Positions 9,165 through 18,239 of a DNA stretch of 21,487 bases are shown piece by piece. Origin of the DNA: Larix sibirica (taxonomy: Eukaryota > Streptophyta > Pinopsida > Pinales > Pinaceae); assembly GCA_004151065.3 (NCBI GenBank), contig NWUY0300060898.1, positions 1 through 21,487 of the forward strand. The letters are read 5' to 3'. Position 1 is the stretch's first letter; each line of letters starts with the position of its first letter. Below the pieces are notes generated by a model. It made no database searches. It worked only from the letters and a program-made list of their open reading frames with translations, and was not told the DNA's origin. A program made the translations under genes and the position numbers.

Positions 9165-10457
9165 GAGGTTTTCAACCACCTCCTTTTCATTGGGAGTGTG
9201 GCCTCTGTTCCTTTCGAGTGCTTTCTCTTCTCAGTAGGATCGTGGAAGCTGTCTCTTTGATCTTCTCTTTATGGCTTGGAGAGTTTGGGATGCTATCTCA
9301 AATCGGGTTAGAATTATAAATCCCTCGATGTTCTTGTTGAATGGTTTCTTGTGTTTCGAAATGTGAACTTCTTCGAGTGTAATGTGGTACTTGAGGGTTG
9401 TAATGTTGTTCATTATGCTATAGTTGGTAATAGTCTGAGTTTGGTAGAAACAAATCTTCTTTCCCAGATAGAGGTTTTGGTATTCTTTGTGGGTCTTTTT
9501 GAATTTTCAGAAGTTGGTCCTGTCTACAGGAAATAGGCCTCTGAGGTTAGGGAAAGCTCTTTTTTGGGTGTTGTTGGGTGGCCTTCTTGGATATTCAATG
9601 TTAATATTCTTGATACTTTGATGGAAGGAGAAAACCAGAGTCACTTTTTGGTAGATTGATATCGTGTGTTTGTTAATGTGAATTTTTATGAGAATACTGT
9701 AAATCTATTTGGTCGTATTATTGTGCATAATGCACTTAAGGGTATCAGTCTGAACCCAATAAATAATAGACTTTATCTTAGTCCCTCAGTGATAAATTCT
9801 TTGATAATTTGGTGGGAGGAGAAATGCAAAGTCTTTCTAGAAATCTTGGTTATAGGGCTCTCTATAATATTCTTGTAGTGCTTTTTGAGGCTACTACTAT
9901 TAAAATGGATATTGAGAAGATACTGGATGAGATTTCAGATAGAATTGGTAACTTGTAGGCTAGCATCCATTACTTCCATTCTCATCTTAGAGGGATGAGG
10001 TTTCATATGGAGGGTTTAATATCGACATTCCAATATATTACTGCTCACATTTTTATTGTGGATTCTTGTCTTGACGATATTGAGCAAACTACTCATCTCT
10101 TTATTGATTATACTTCAAGGATTGATGCTCGTTTATGGGTTTGAAGGGTTTGTTTGTTTGTGTGATGATCAGTTGAAAGAAATTTCAAAATCAATTTTGA
10201 AGCATGAAGATCTTTTAGCAGGAAGGAACTCCTAGTTGGATGAAAATTCTAAAGATAATAATGTTGATGAATCTATTATGCAACCCCCTGTGTGAACGGT
10301 ACCAACTCTATTGATGATGATAATCCGACACTAGTCTAACAGGAACTGAAGACACTCATGAAGAAACTTTGGGCACCTATGACGTGGAAATGGATGATAA
10401 TATAGATGATTCTCATAATGCAGAGGTTGGTCTTCCTAATGGTGATACAAATAGAAA
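9165..10457 (+). pseudogene. Unrecognised decayed coding sequence with an internal repeat
   Basis: Plus-strand sequence that reads like protein in long open stretches linked by stops and frame changes. Frame 3 carries 9165-9878 with several in-frame stops. It shifts to frame 2 at about 9782-10144, with one TAG at 9956 and a helical, heptad-like stretch around IEKILDEISDRIGNL. A Asp/Glu-rich tail in frame 1 (from about 10342) contains TYDVEMDDNIDDSHNAEVG and runs into the N gap. Within frame 3 two segments resemble each other (FRNVNFFE... at 9351 and FVNVNFYE... at 9666). No retrotransposon gag, zinc knuckle or enzyme motif is visible. Its position upstream of a plus-strand PPT and LTR start at 13003-13016 suggests it could be the internal part of a non-autonomous LTR element; a broken host gene is also possible. 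Confidence 0.4.
9325..9755 (+). repeat. Diverged direct repeat with a 315-bp period inside the unrecognised pseudogene
   Basis: Bases around 9325-9440 and 9640-9755 encode similar peptides in the same frame, exactly 315 bp (105 codons) apart. They share F-x-N-V-N-F-[FY]-E, then V-x-L-x-G, V-H-x-A, G-x-S-L and a Leu further on. The DNA is also visibly related (GTTCATTATGC against GTGCATAATGC). This looks like an ancient in-frame domain duplication. Confidence 0.55.
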
Positions 10458-11341
10458 NNNNNNNNNNNNNNNNNNNNNNNNNNNNNNNNNNNNNNNNNNN
10501 NNNNNNNNNNNNNNNNNNNNNNNNNNNNNNNNNNNNNNNNNNNNNNNNNNNNNNNNNNNNNNNNNNNNNNNNNNNNNNNNNNNNNNNNNNNNNNNNNNNN
10601 NNNNNNNNNNNNNNNNNNNNNNNNNNNNNNNNNNNNNNNNNNNNNNNNNNNNNNNNNNNNNNNNNNNNNNNNNNNNNNNNNNNNNNNNNNNNNNNNNNNN
10701 NNNNNNNNNNNNNNNNNNNNNNNNNNNNNNNNNNNNNNNNNNNNNNNNNNNNNNNNNNNNNNNNNNNNNNNNNNNNNNNNNNNNNNNNNNNNNNNNNNNN
10801 NNNNNNNNNNNNNNNNNNNNNNNNNNNNNNNNNNNNNNNNNNNNNNNNNNNNNNNNNNNNNNNNNNNNNNNNNNNNNNNNNNNNNNNNNNNNNNNNNNNN
10901 NNNNNNNNNNNNNNNNNNNNNNNNNNNNNNNNNNNNNNNNNNNNNNNNNNNNNNNNNNNNNNNNNNNNNNNNNNNNNNNNNNNNNNNNNNNNNNNNNNNN
11001 NNNNNNNNNNNNNNNNNNNNNNNNNNNNNNNNNNNNNNNNNNNNNNNNNNNNNNNNNNNNNNNNNNNNNNNNNNNNNNNNNNNNNNNNNNNNNNNNNNNN
11101 NNNNNNNNNNNNNNNNNNNNNNNNNNNNNNNNNNNNNNNNNNNNNNNNNNNNNNNNNNNNNNNNNNNNNNNNNNNNNNNNNNNNNNNNNNNNNNNNNNNN
11201 NNNNNNNNNNNNNNNNNNNNNNNNNNNNNNNNNNNNNNNNNNNNNNNNNNNNNNNNNNNNNNNNNNNNNNNNNNNNNNNNNNNNNNNNNNNNNNNNNNNN
11301 NNNNNNNNNNNNNNNNNNNNNNNNNNNNNNNNNNNNNNNNN
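10458..11341. other. Assembly gap (884 Ns)
   Basis: A run of N. Open frames crossing it are artefacts. Its right edge is a TA microsatellite, a common cause of assembly breaks. Confidence 0.99.
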
Positions 11342-11377
11342 ATATATATATATTTATATATATATATATATATATAA
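11342..11377. repeat. (AT)n microsatellite
   Basis: Alternating AT with a single TTTA interruption directly after the N run. Its true length is unknown because of the gap. Confidence 0.95.
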
Positions 11378-11843
11378 ACTAGTTTCAATTTTACTATTAT
11401 ATTTTAACTAACTCCTAATGGCTAATTTTATTAATAATATTTTTATTTTTTCTTAATGACTAATTCTTTATTTAACCTCTAATTAATTAGCCACTCTCTC
11501 TCCTTTTTATGTGGATCATGATGATGAGTGGAGTATCCACCTGAAATGCATCATGGAGTCAAGCAATACAGAAAAATTTATGCTCAGAATCACTTGTTTC
11601 CGCATAAGAACCAACAAATGGCCTGATTGTTGGGGAGTTGGAGACTTATATTACATAAGAACCCATTTTTGAAGCCATTTTCAACAAGTCAATTGGATAC
11701 AAGTAAAGGAAAATCACCAGCATTAGTCCAGGTAAGCTACATATGAAACCCTCTCTTTTATGTTACAAAAACAAAACCATAAGTTGAGAGGAGTAAATTA
11801 GAGGTTAAGAAAGAGATTAAAGGTTCTAGGGGAAAGGATGTAG
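11378..11843. other. AT-rich then mixed sequence, no gene recognised
   Basis: 11378-11500 is very AT-rich with scattered TAATGGCTAAT, TAATGACTAATT and TAATTAGCC motifs. From about 11515 the composition becomes protein-like on the plus strand (for instance NASWSQAIQKN and IFEAIFNKSIGYK in one frame, with stops between). It may belong to the same decayed element as the open frames that follow, but I cannot assign it. Confidence 0.35.
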
Positions 11844-12164
11844 GCATATGAATCTAAAGTAGGGTTAGACATCCTAGTCTGAAACCTTGACCATTGCACA
11901 TGGTCACCTTCTGCCGCGCTTGAAGGTGACTTGAGTGATGAAATAGCTACCCTGACAGATATTAATATATCCTCTAACACATTTGTAGGGTCCCCTACAA
12001 AACTCACTGAGAAAAACCCTAAGGATAATTATGAATTAGAGGATGATGCTTCCATTCAGTGCATGAAGGTACTTCCATATTTAGAAACACAACTAGAAAC
12101 CCTATAGAAGGAGAAAAAACGATTGTACAACTTAGTTCAACATATTCTCAATTGTAGAAATTGA
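11844..12164 (+). pseudogene. Unrecognised coding-like frame with two internal stops
   Basis: Frame 3 is open apart from TGA at 11880 and TAG at 12105, and ends at TGA 12162-12164. The 74-codon uninterrupted part is acidic and polar (ALEGDLSDEIATLTDIN, then ...KNPKDNYELEDDASIQ...) and is followed by a Leu/Lys/Glu-rich helical stretch (LPYLETQLETL). The two stops each look like single-base changes in an otherwise continuous frame. I do not recognise the family. It lies on the same strand as the open frame at 12656-12961 and upstream of the PPT-like tract at 13003, so it is probably part of the same element. Confidence 0.35.
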
Positions 12165-12655
12165 TCCCTTCTTTATGTTGTATTTCCAACTCAGGGCCGT
12201 GGCATAAGGAAATCGACATGGTTTTAGATCCGATAAGTCATTCTTGGAGGCATACTTCAGTTTCAACAATGAGTATACGAATTAATTATGCGAGTTATAT
12301 TAACATGAGATCCTCATATTTCATGATTGTAAGTGGAATCCCAATGCTTTTGTTGGAGACATATAGTTGAGGACTTTTAATTCCTTCATAAATCACCAAC
12401 TCTAGTGGGGACATGACCAATATACCATTGAAAAAAATCAACGAAATTGTAACGTATGGGTGTGGGGAGAATATCATGATCCTCTAACTATCACTAGATT
12501 ACATTATCAATTGCTTAAATCACCAACATCTGTCCCTATTTTCATTGTAAACTAGTAAGAGACAATCTAACAATGTACTAGGTTTATTGGACATATGAAG
12601 ATGGACTCCCTAGCACCAATCAAGTACAAATTGGAAAGATCCATTAAAGAGATAA
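12165..12655 (+). other. Interrupted coding-like sequence between two unrecognised frames
   Basis: The plus strand continues to give protein-like stretches in shifting frames, for example frame 2 up to a stop at 12368-12370 (SHSWRHTSVSTMSIRIN within it). After that come fragments in other frames with frequent stops. There is no motif I recognise. It probably connects the open frames on either side as one decayed coding region. Confidence 0.3.
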
Positions 12656-12961
12656 AAACTAAAAGAATCCTTCTATTTTTCTAATTTTGTTGAGGAAACA
12701 ACAAGGGTCGACAAGTACATTGATTGTTTGAGGAAGTGCGGTCCTAAATGGATAGGACTCAGATTTTACTTTCCATTAATTTGGCTTCCTGCTCCAAAGT
12801 ATCATTTTTCCTATGATTTGAGACCACGGGATGAAGCAAAAGATTGGGAAGAGATTAATCAAAATGAAAGATACTACCCAACAAGGTTGAGGGGACATGG
12901 AGAATACAGTCTCAATAGCCTCCATCGCCGCCATTCATACCCTGATTTTGACTCCGGTTAA
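12656..12961 (+). pseudogene. Unrecognised 101-codon C-terminal frame before a putative PPT
   Basis: Open from after a TAA at 12653 to TAA at 12959-12961. The composition is strongly protein-like: aromatic- and proline-rich (GLRFYFPLIWLPAPKYHF), then charged (DLRPRDEAKDWEEINQ), then Arg/Tyr/Ser-rich (RYYPTRLRGHGEYSL) and ending DFDSG. The first methionine (12728) is internal and the frame is likely the C-terminal part of a longer, now broken protein. It ends 41 bp before a TTTGGGGGAGA polypurine-like tract, the position expected of the last ORF of an LTR retroelement. I know no family with this motif set. It is the best-preserved unassigned frame in the window. Confidence 0.4.
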
Positions 12962-13002
12962 GGTTGATTATGACATGTTGCATGAGGACATGAAACACCT
13001 TC

Positions 13003-13015
13003 AGTTTGGGGGAGA
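13003..13015 (+). promoter_or_regulatory. Putative polypurine tract
   Basis: AGTTTGGGGGAGA followed directly by TGTTTGGC. TTTGGGGGAG just before a TG start is the usual PPT-to-3' LTR junction of several plant LTR retrotransposons. Confidence 0.5.
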
Positions 13016-13922
13016 TGTTTGGCTTTAAAATTGCCATTTTGATTCATATATTTCCTCCCACTTATCAAACCTTTTTCCTAACTAACATATTCATTTTTGG
13101 GTATCTTCTTTTCACATTGAGTTGTTATACTTAAGGTACTCTTTTCCCTAATCTCATATCCTTTCTTGTGCATTATGCTTGTGTAATTGAGAAATGTTTA
13201 CCTTTGAGCATTATTAATAGAATCAGTGTATGCAACTGCTACTCCAGTCACATTATTAAACATGTATTCTTTTTGCACAATGTTGCAACACCAGTAATTT
13301 CAAGATGCTGCAACTGATCTAATTATGTTATGATGTTACAAATCCAGTTACATTATGACGTTGAAACTCCAGACACATTATGATAACCATATTCCAATCG
13401 TTACTTTTTACCATGGGCTAGAAGACTTAGATGTTTCCATTGATTAGGATTTTGTTATACACAGTGGCTTCACTAGATATCGGGAAAAGACCACTAATAT
13501 AGGGAAAAGATCGATTGATTTGTATCTCATGCCATAATCTAAGTCATTCTTCAGATTTTACAAGGGAAGTCAAACACCACGGGAAACAATCACCACGTAA
13601 AATTTTGTCAATGAACATAGATATAATGAAGCCAATAAAGTGTTATGCCATTTCGGTCAGGTTGTTAGTACCAGTCTGTTTGTTAAGCTGTTAGTTAGAA
13701 TGGCTTGAGAATATTTCAAGCTTGTTCTTAGCATTTTCTAGTAAGATAATTGTTTGAAGAAATTGTATAGAAACCAAGTCTCTTCTCTCAGTAGGGGAGG
13801 ATATATTATATTATTTTGCTTTACGATGAAGTAATAAAAATAAAGCAAGTTGGCTTTGCGATTTGAAATTTTATATGTATTTTGTGTAAGATAGTTTTTC
13901 ATTTTTGAACTCGTTTCATAGC
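13016..13922 (+). mobile_element. Putative 3' LTR, right end uncertain
   Basis: Starts TGTTTGGC after the polypurine tract. The sequence is non-coding and LTR-like. It has three copies of a CCAG-x-x-ACATTATKA motif (13242, 13342, 13367), a 20-bp spaced pair of GGGAAAAGA (13482 and 13502), and a CTCTCAGTAGGGGAGG stretch followed by AATAAA-type polyadenylation signals near 13835-13850. No end matching TGTTTGGC by inverted repeat was found. The end given (after CATAGCA) is only a guess, and the LTR could run to about 14000. Confidence 0.35.
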
Positions 13923-14249
13923 ACTTTGTTCTAGGGAGCCAAGGACGACTCCTAAGAATAGGTTATGACTAATTTGACTTAGATATATCTGTAGTAGTGA
14001 TGTGATGATTTATTTTCATGGTGTGTTTGGTTTGTTAATTTGAATTTCATTTTTCTGGTTAATTGAATTTGTTATGGTTTTTGCAATTCCACATGATACA
14101 TAGTCTTTGGAGTAGCTATTTAACATGGTCGTTAACCAATCTTTGAATTCTTGGTGGATTTCTCTTTTTTGCCTTACTACACTTCATAATAGCCTGTAAA
14201 ATATTGCGAACCGTGGATTGATGATATAATGAGAACATTGTTTGATTGC
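13923..14249. other. Unassigned sequence between the putative LTR and element 2
   Basis: AT-rich, no open frame of note. It may hold the rest of the LTR starting at 13016 and the broken 3' end of the minus-strand gypsy element 2. I see no recognisable LTR of element 2 here. Confidence 0.4.
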
Positions 14250-15470
14250 TTTTAAAAGGGTAATTAAAAGTTCCATCAAAAGGCATCGTTGTTCACCTTC
14301 ACAATGATGTCAAATGGCCTATATTTATGGGGATTTAGTTTCTTCATTGTTTCTTGCAATCACTCCTTGTGGAGTTAAATCCACACCTTGTCTCCAACAT
14401 GAAACTTATGATATTCTTTGTAAAGGTCATGTATGGCCTTATATCATTGTTGATTTCTCTCAAGTTTCTCATGTACATTCATATGTATCTTCCTGATCTT
14501 GTCCAAAAATGTGTTTTTCTTCTTCTCATCTCCTTGCAACCGTGCTTCATTCTTTTGATGTCCATACACAGTGCAGTGTTAATAAGTGAAGGAGGAAAAT
14601 AGCCAATGATAGTCTCCAAGGCTATTTGTTGGTGGAGGAATGAAGTGCTCAATTTTATGATTGTTGAAATTACACCAACTACTCATCCCATATCTTTGGA
14701 TGATTTCTATTGTACCATATCAACAACTTTACCACTATCTGATTGAAAACTTCCATTTGTCCATCGGTTTGGGGATGAAATATAATGGAATAACTCAACT
14801 TGGAATCCATTCTCTCTTAAATTATTGTTCATAATTTTCCCAAAAACATATTACTTGATCATATATGATGGATATAAACAATCCAAAATGTACCTAAACA
14901 TGACTAAAGAATAATTTAGTTACTTCTCATTCACAAATAATATTCTTGCAAGAAATGAGCACACACATGTTGTTGAAGCAATCTACCACACCAAACAAGT
15001 AGTCAAGTCCTTTCGGAGACATAGGAAAACCTCCAACAAATTCCAAGGAGATTATCTCCCAAGGCCTACTTGGTACTGGTAGTGGCATGTACAACCCAAG
15101 ATTTATGTTACTTGTGCTACAAATTTCATATTTCATAACAAATCACTCCACCCACTCCTACATCTTTGGCAAGTACAAATACCCCTGTAAATTTTCCACT
15201 ATTTTTTATGCCAAAATGGCCAACAATCCTAGAAATGTGAGCTTCCCTCATCAATTGAATGTTTATGTCCTATGGTATGCATAGCTTGTCCAACTTGTAT
15301 AAAAACCCATCCTGAAGGTGATATTCATTTATTTCCATGGTATTGTTTGGTCTCTCCTTCAACTGCTTTTATACTCCTCTTAAATATTGATCTCCCTCGT
15401 AATATTTACTCATAAGATCATGAGTTAAGGGCTCAAGCTACATTATCACACCAATTGTTGTAATCTCCTT
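14250..15470 (-). pseudogene. Ty3/gypsy integrase remnant (element 2)
   Basis: Minus-strand integrase in several frames. The zinc-binding N-terminus (about 15240-15130) has REAH and GHFG, but of the CxxC pair only the second Cys is clear (YEICSTS). The core follows with LGLYMPLPVPSRPWEIISLE and GLDYLFGVVD. The first catalytic position reads SLEF instead of the usual MDF (Asp to Glu, 15041-15043). The second, IIYDQ at 14858-14860, keeps Asp, and the third, HPQTDGQMEVFNQ, keeps Glu (14751-14753). The last two are 107 nt apart, one base short of the 108 that D-35-E needs, so a 1-nt deletion lies between them. The C-terminal part has KFHVGDKVW near 14390, and then the frame fades at about 14250. 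No chromodomain or LTR follows. Integrase would insert the element's cDNA; this copy is dead. Confidence 0.85.
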
Positions 15471-15913
15471 TTGTGGGGGTCATGTAAGTATGTCTACCAA
15501 CTTGTCCGTATCTCTTTCCTTGTACTTGATGAATAGGTGTAATTGTTGCAAGAGTTCCAACCAATTGTAATTCCTAACTTGTTGTATCTTTGTTTGATTT
15601 TGCAAGTACTATAGGGGTTGATGATAAATGTGTATGGTGGTCTGTTTTCCTAGGAGGTAATGTTTCCACTTATTTAATGCTTGCAAAATTGTAAATATAT
15701 CTTTATCATATGTGGGTTAGTCAAATGACTTTGAATTGTAGCATACCAATATTCCTCCTTGCATAAGCATTGCCCTTAATGCATATCCACTAGTATTTGA
15801 CTCCAATTCAAATGGTTTCCATAATCGGTCATGGGTAAAACCAAACCATTGTTGATGTTCCTCTTCAAGTCTTCAAATTCCTTACTCCAATGAAAGTTCT
15901 TTCCCTTGGTGGT
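15471..15913 (-). pseudogene. Ty3/gypsy RNase H remnant (element 2), cut by element 1
   Basis: The minus strand begins abruptly at the LTR end of element 1 with TTTKGKNFHWSKEFEDLK, which normally lies in the RT-RNase H connection. Then come ESNTSGYALRAMLMQGG, YPTYDKDIFTILQALNKWKHY, IHIYHQPL and LVDILT. Against the usual catalytic series of this family, the first Asp is Asn (15795-15797), the Glu of KEL is Asp, the Asp of TDH is Tyr (15624-15626), and the last Asp of VAD is retained (LVD). Frameshifts and stops are present. RNase H removes the RNA strand after reverse transcription. RT, protease and gag of this element are missing from the window, as expected if element 1 inserted here. Confidence 0.8.
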
Positions 15914-16182
15914 TGTTATGAACCAAATTCCCCATATATCATAGAAACAAAAAGAAGAGTAACTCCACACCTTGATAAGGATAAAGAGACAATGAATAGC
16001 AAGCTTCTTTGAGGGGGCAACCTCATTTTACAATATTTCCCATGCAAAAGACAAGATGAGATGCTTATACAAACAAATCTTCTTTATTATAAATAGGAGA
16101 TAAAATTATGATGTAACCTACCACTAAGGCGACCTAACCATAACTAATACACTACCAATTAATGAGGGTTAGGGCCTTTACA
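15914..16182 (-). mobile_element. 3' LTR of gypsy element 1 (269 bp)
   Basis: On the minus strand it starts TGTAAAGGCCC and ends GTTCATAACA, so it has TGT...ACA ends. It begins directly after a polypurine tract and ends where RNase H coding of element 2 starts. A TATTTATAATAAAG stretch near 16084-16097 (minus strand) could supply the TATA box or polyadenylation signal. The short LTR, with about 5 kb from here to the gag start, is compatible with a small chromovirus such as the Reina group. The lineage call is inference. Confidence 0.7.
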
Positions 16183-16196
16183 TAGTCCCCCTATTT
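16183..16196 (-). promoter_or_regulatory. Polypurine tract of element 1
   Basis: The minus strand reads AAATAGGGGGACTA immediately before the LTR start TGTAAAGG. This is where plus-strand DNA synthesis of the element would be primed. Confidence 0.65.
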
Positions 16197-16234
16197 AAAA
16201 AATATTTTCCCTTAAATATTTTAATTGAGAGTAT

Positions 16235-17450
16235 TTCTTCATGAGTTTCTAATTTTCTGATGTAGTTTATTATGTAGGCATATTTTTCCACTTCATTAGG
16301 TATTCTATAATGCTTTTGTTTCACAGAGATAGAGAATGATGATTTATAACGTTTTCTAGTTCAAGAATCGACTTCCCTTCTTTATCTAACTTTGAAAGTT
16401 ATGTCTGAATTGGCATAACTTGTCTCGTAAATTGTTTCAAGCAAGATACATGAAAAACCTTATGAATGTGAGAAGAAGGAAAATCTAATTCATAAGCCAC
16501 TTCTCCATTCTTGCGAAGAATCTTGTATGGTCCATGGAATTTTGGAGCTAGTTTCATATTCTTCTTTTGCTTGAGAGTAGTTGCTTATAAGGATGTACTT
16601 CATCCTATTCTAGGCCATTTGAAAGTTTTCTTTAAGAATTGTCAAAATTTCTCTAGTATTTTCCGTATGTGAGTTTACTTTCTGTACTTTGGAATAGTCC
16701 TACAAAAAGGATATGATATTAGGAATTGGATATGCATAAATAGATTCAAATCGATACATCTTAGTAGATGTGTGATAGGTGGTGTTATACCACCATTATG
16801 ATAGAGGAATCCACTCAATCCATTAACACTACTTGTTTAAAGAATAACAATGAAGATAACCCTCTAATTTTTTGTTAACTATTTATGTTTGATCATTTGT
16901 TTGTAGATGAAATGCTAAACTCATAGCCAGTGTTGTTCCCCTTATCATCCATAACTCTTTCCAAAAATTACCCATGAATTTAGGATCTCTATCACATCTT
17001 ATTACTTTAGGGAATCCATGAAGTCAATGAATTTCCTTCAAGAGAACTTCTACCACTTGGCTTGTAGTATATATACTTTATATTCCACAAAAATGTGCAG
17101 ATTTTGTGAGTCTATCCACGACCACAAAAACGAAACCCTTACCTTCTCATTTTGCTAAACTTGTAATGAAGTGTATTGATATATCTTCCCATATTTTATT
17201 AGGTATGTGCACATGTTGAAGTAACCCTAGACTTGATTGTCTCTCCTTTATTTATTTAGCACACCTAAAATCCCCTTACAAAATTTTGAATATTTTTCTT
17301 CATTCCTTCCGCACCATTTTTTTATCCGTCTTTGATATCTTTTAAGGAACCACAAATGTATTTCCATTACAGAGATATTATACTCTCTTAATATTTTTTC
17401 TTTCAACTTTGATTGAGGATATACAAATATTCTACCATTGTTTCAAAGGA
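16235..17450 (-). pseudogene. Chromoviral integrase with C-terminal chromodomain (element 1)
   Basis: Zinc-binding and linker region about 17450-17200 (LLQHVHIPNKIWEDIS at its end), then the core. The first catalytic site reads ISIHFIT where MDF is usual (Asp to His, 17171-17173). The second is retained as CDRDPKF (16991-16993). The third is DQT-stop-IVN, where the Glu codon is TAA (16883-16885). The last two lie exactly 36 codons apart, the D-35-E spacing. Downstream are KLAPKFHGPYKILRKNGEVA and HKVFHVSCLKQF (16425-16575), typical of the GPY/F module. A chromodomain at 16235-16395 has EGKSILELENVINHHS, IIEYLMKWKNMPT and then two stops; the conserved Trp of ATWE reads Ser. Chromodomains of this kind direct integration by reading histone marks. 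The coding is broken by frameshifts and stops. Confidence 0.88.
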
Positions 17451-17599
17451 TATATCTCTTCCACTCCCAATGTTCTATAGAGCTCTTAACTTCTTTTAGA
17501 CACTACATTTTTTGTCTAGTGCTTTATTTTCTTTCGATTCATAATGATTTTATTCCAACCAAAAAGGAATGGAATATTTCATGGAATATAAGTTGCAGG

Positions 17600-18225
17600 A
17601 TTCTTCTCTTCTAGAAAGGGCATATCCTACCACCTTTTCCTTACATTTTTTGTAGATTATTTCAAAATAAAAACCTTGCATTTTTTCTACCCATTTTTGT
17701 TGATTTTTTTACAACACTCTTTGTTCCAAAAAGTATGTTAGAATTTCATGGTACATATTGAATTTAAAATGTCTCCCAATGTGATATTTTTCGACATTTT
17801 TTTACTGCATGTAAAATTGCTTCCATTTATTTTTGATGTGCAGATTTCACAATGTCTTTTTCCTTGAATTGTTTACTTTCAAAAGCCAATGGTCTCCCTT
17901 CTTTCATCAATACTGATCCAATACCTTGTCTTGATGCATGACATTCGACTGTGAATGTTTTACGGAAATCATGTGTTTCCAATACTAGTGTAGAAGACAT
18001 AACATCCTTTATTAGTGAGAATTCTAAGGTAGCCTCTTCATTCCATACAAATGATTTTTTATTAAAGAGAGATGTGGGTGTGTCCACAATGTGCATAATT
18101 CTTAAAAAAATTCTTATAATATCTTGTAATACTAAAAAAACTCCAAGACTAGTCTTGATGTTCTTAAAAATAGGCCATTTTGTGATAGCTTGAGTCTTTT
18201 GAGGATCCACATTGATGAAAGAATA
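17600..18225 (-). pseudogene. RNase H domain (element 1) with all four catalytic positions lost
   Basis: The longest intact part (18210-17827) starts MDPQKTQAITKWP and includes VECHASRQGIGSVLMKEGRP and LAFESKQFKEKD. It continues in other frames through ILHAVKK, YFLEQRV, QQKWVEKMQGFYFEIIYKK and VVGYALSRR to about 17610. Compared with the family pattern, the DAS Asp is His (17938-17940), the KE Glu is a TAA stop (17827-17829), the TDH Asp is Tyr (17751-17753), and the VAD Asp is Tyr (17622-17624). The frame around each site is otherwise well conserved. The domain follows RT, as in every Ty3/gypsy pol. Confidence 0.88.
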
Positions 18226-18239
18226 CGATACACATACTC

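Noticed and set aside
10336-11388. Three long open frames of 320-350 codons
   Set aside because: They are made almost entirely of Ns from the assembly gap plus the TA microsatellite.
16883-16885. Readthrough or recoding of the TAA at the integrase Glu
   Set aside because: Many other stops and frameshifts occur in the same pol, so a plain inactivating mutation is the simpler reading.
17951-18193. 80-codon plus-strand open frame
   Set aside because: Shadow of the RNase H coding on the minus strand.
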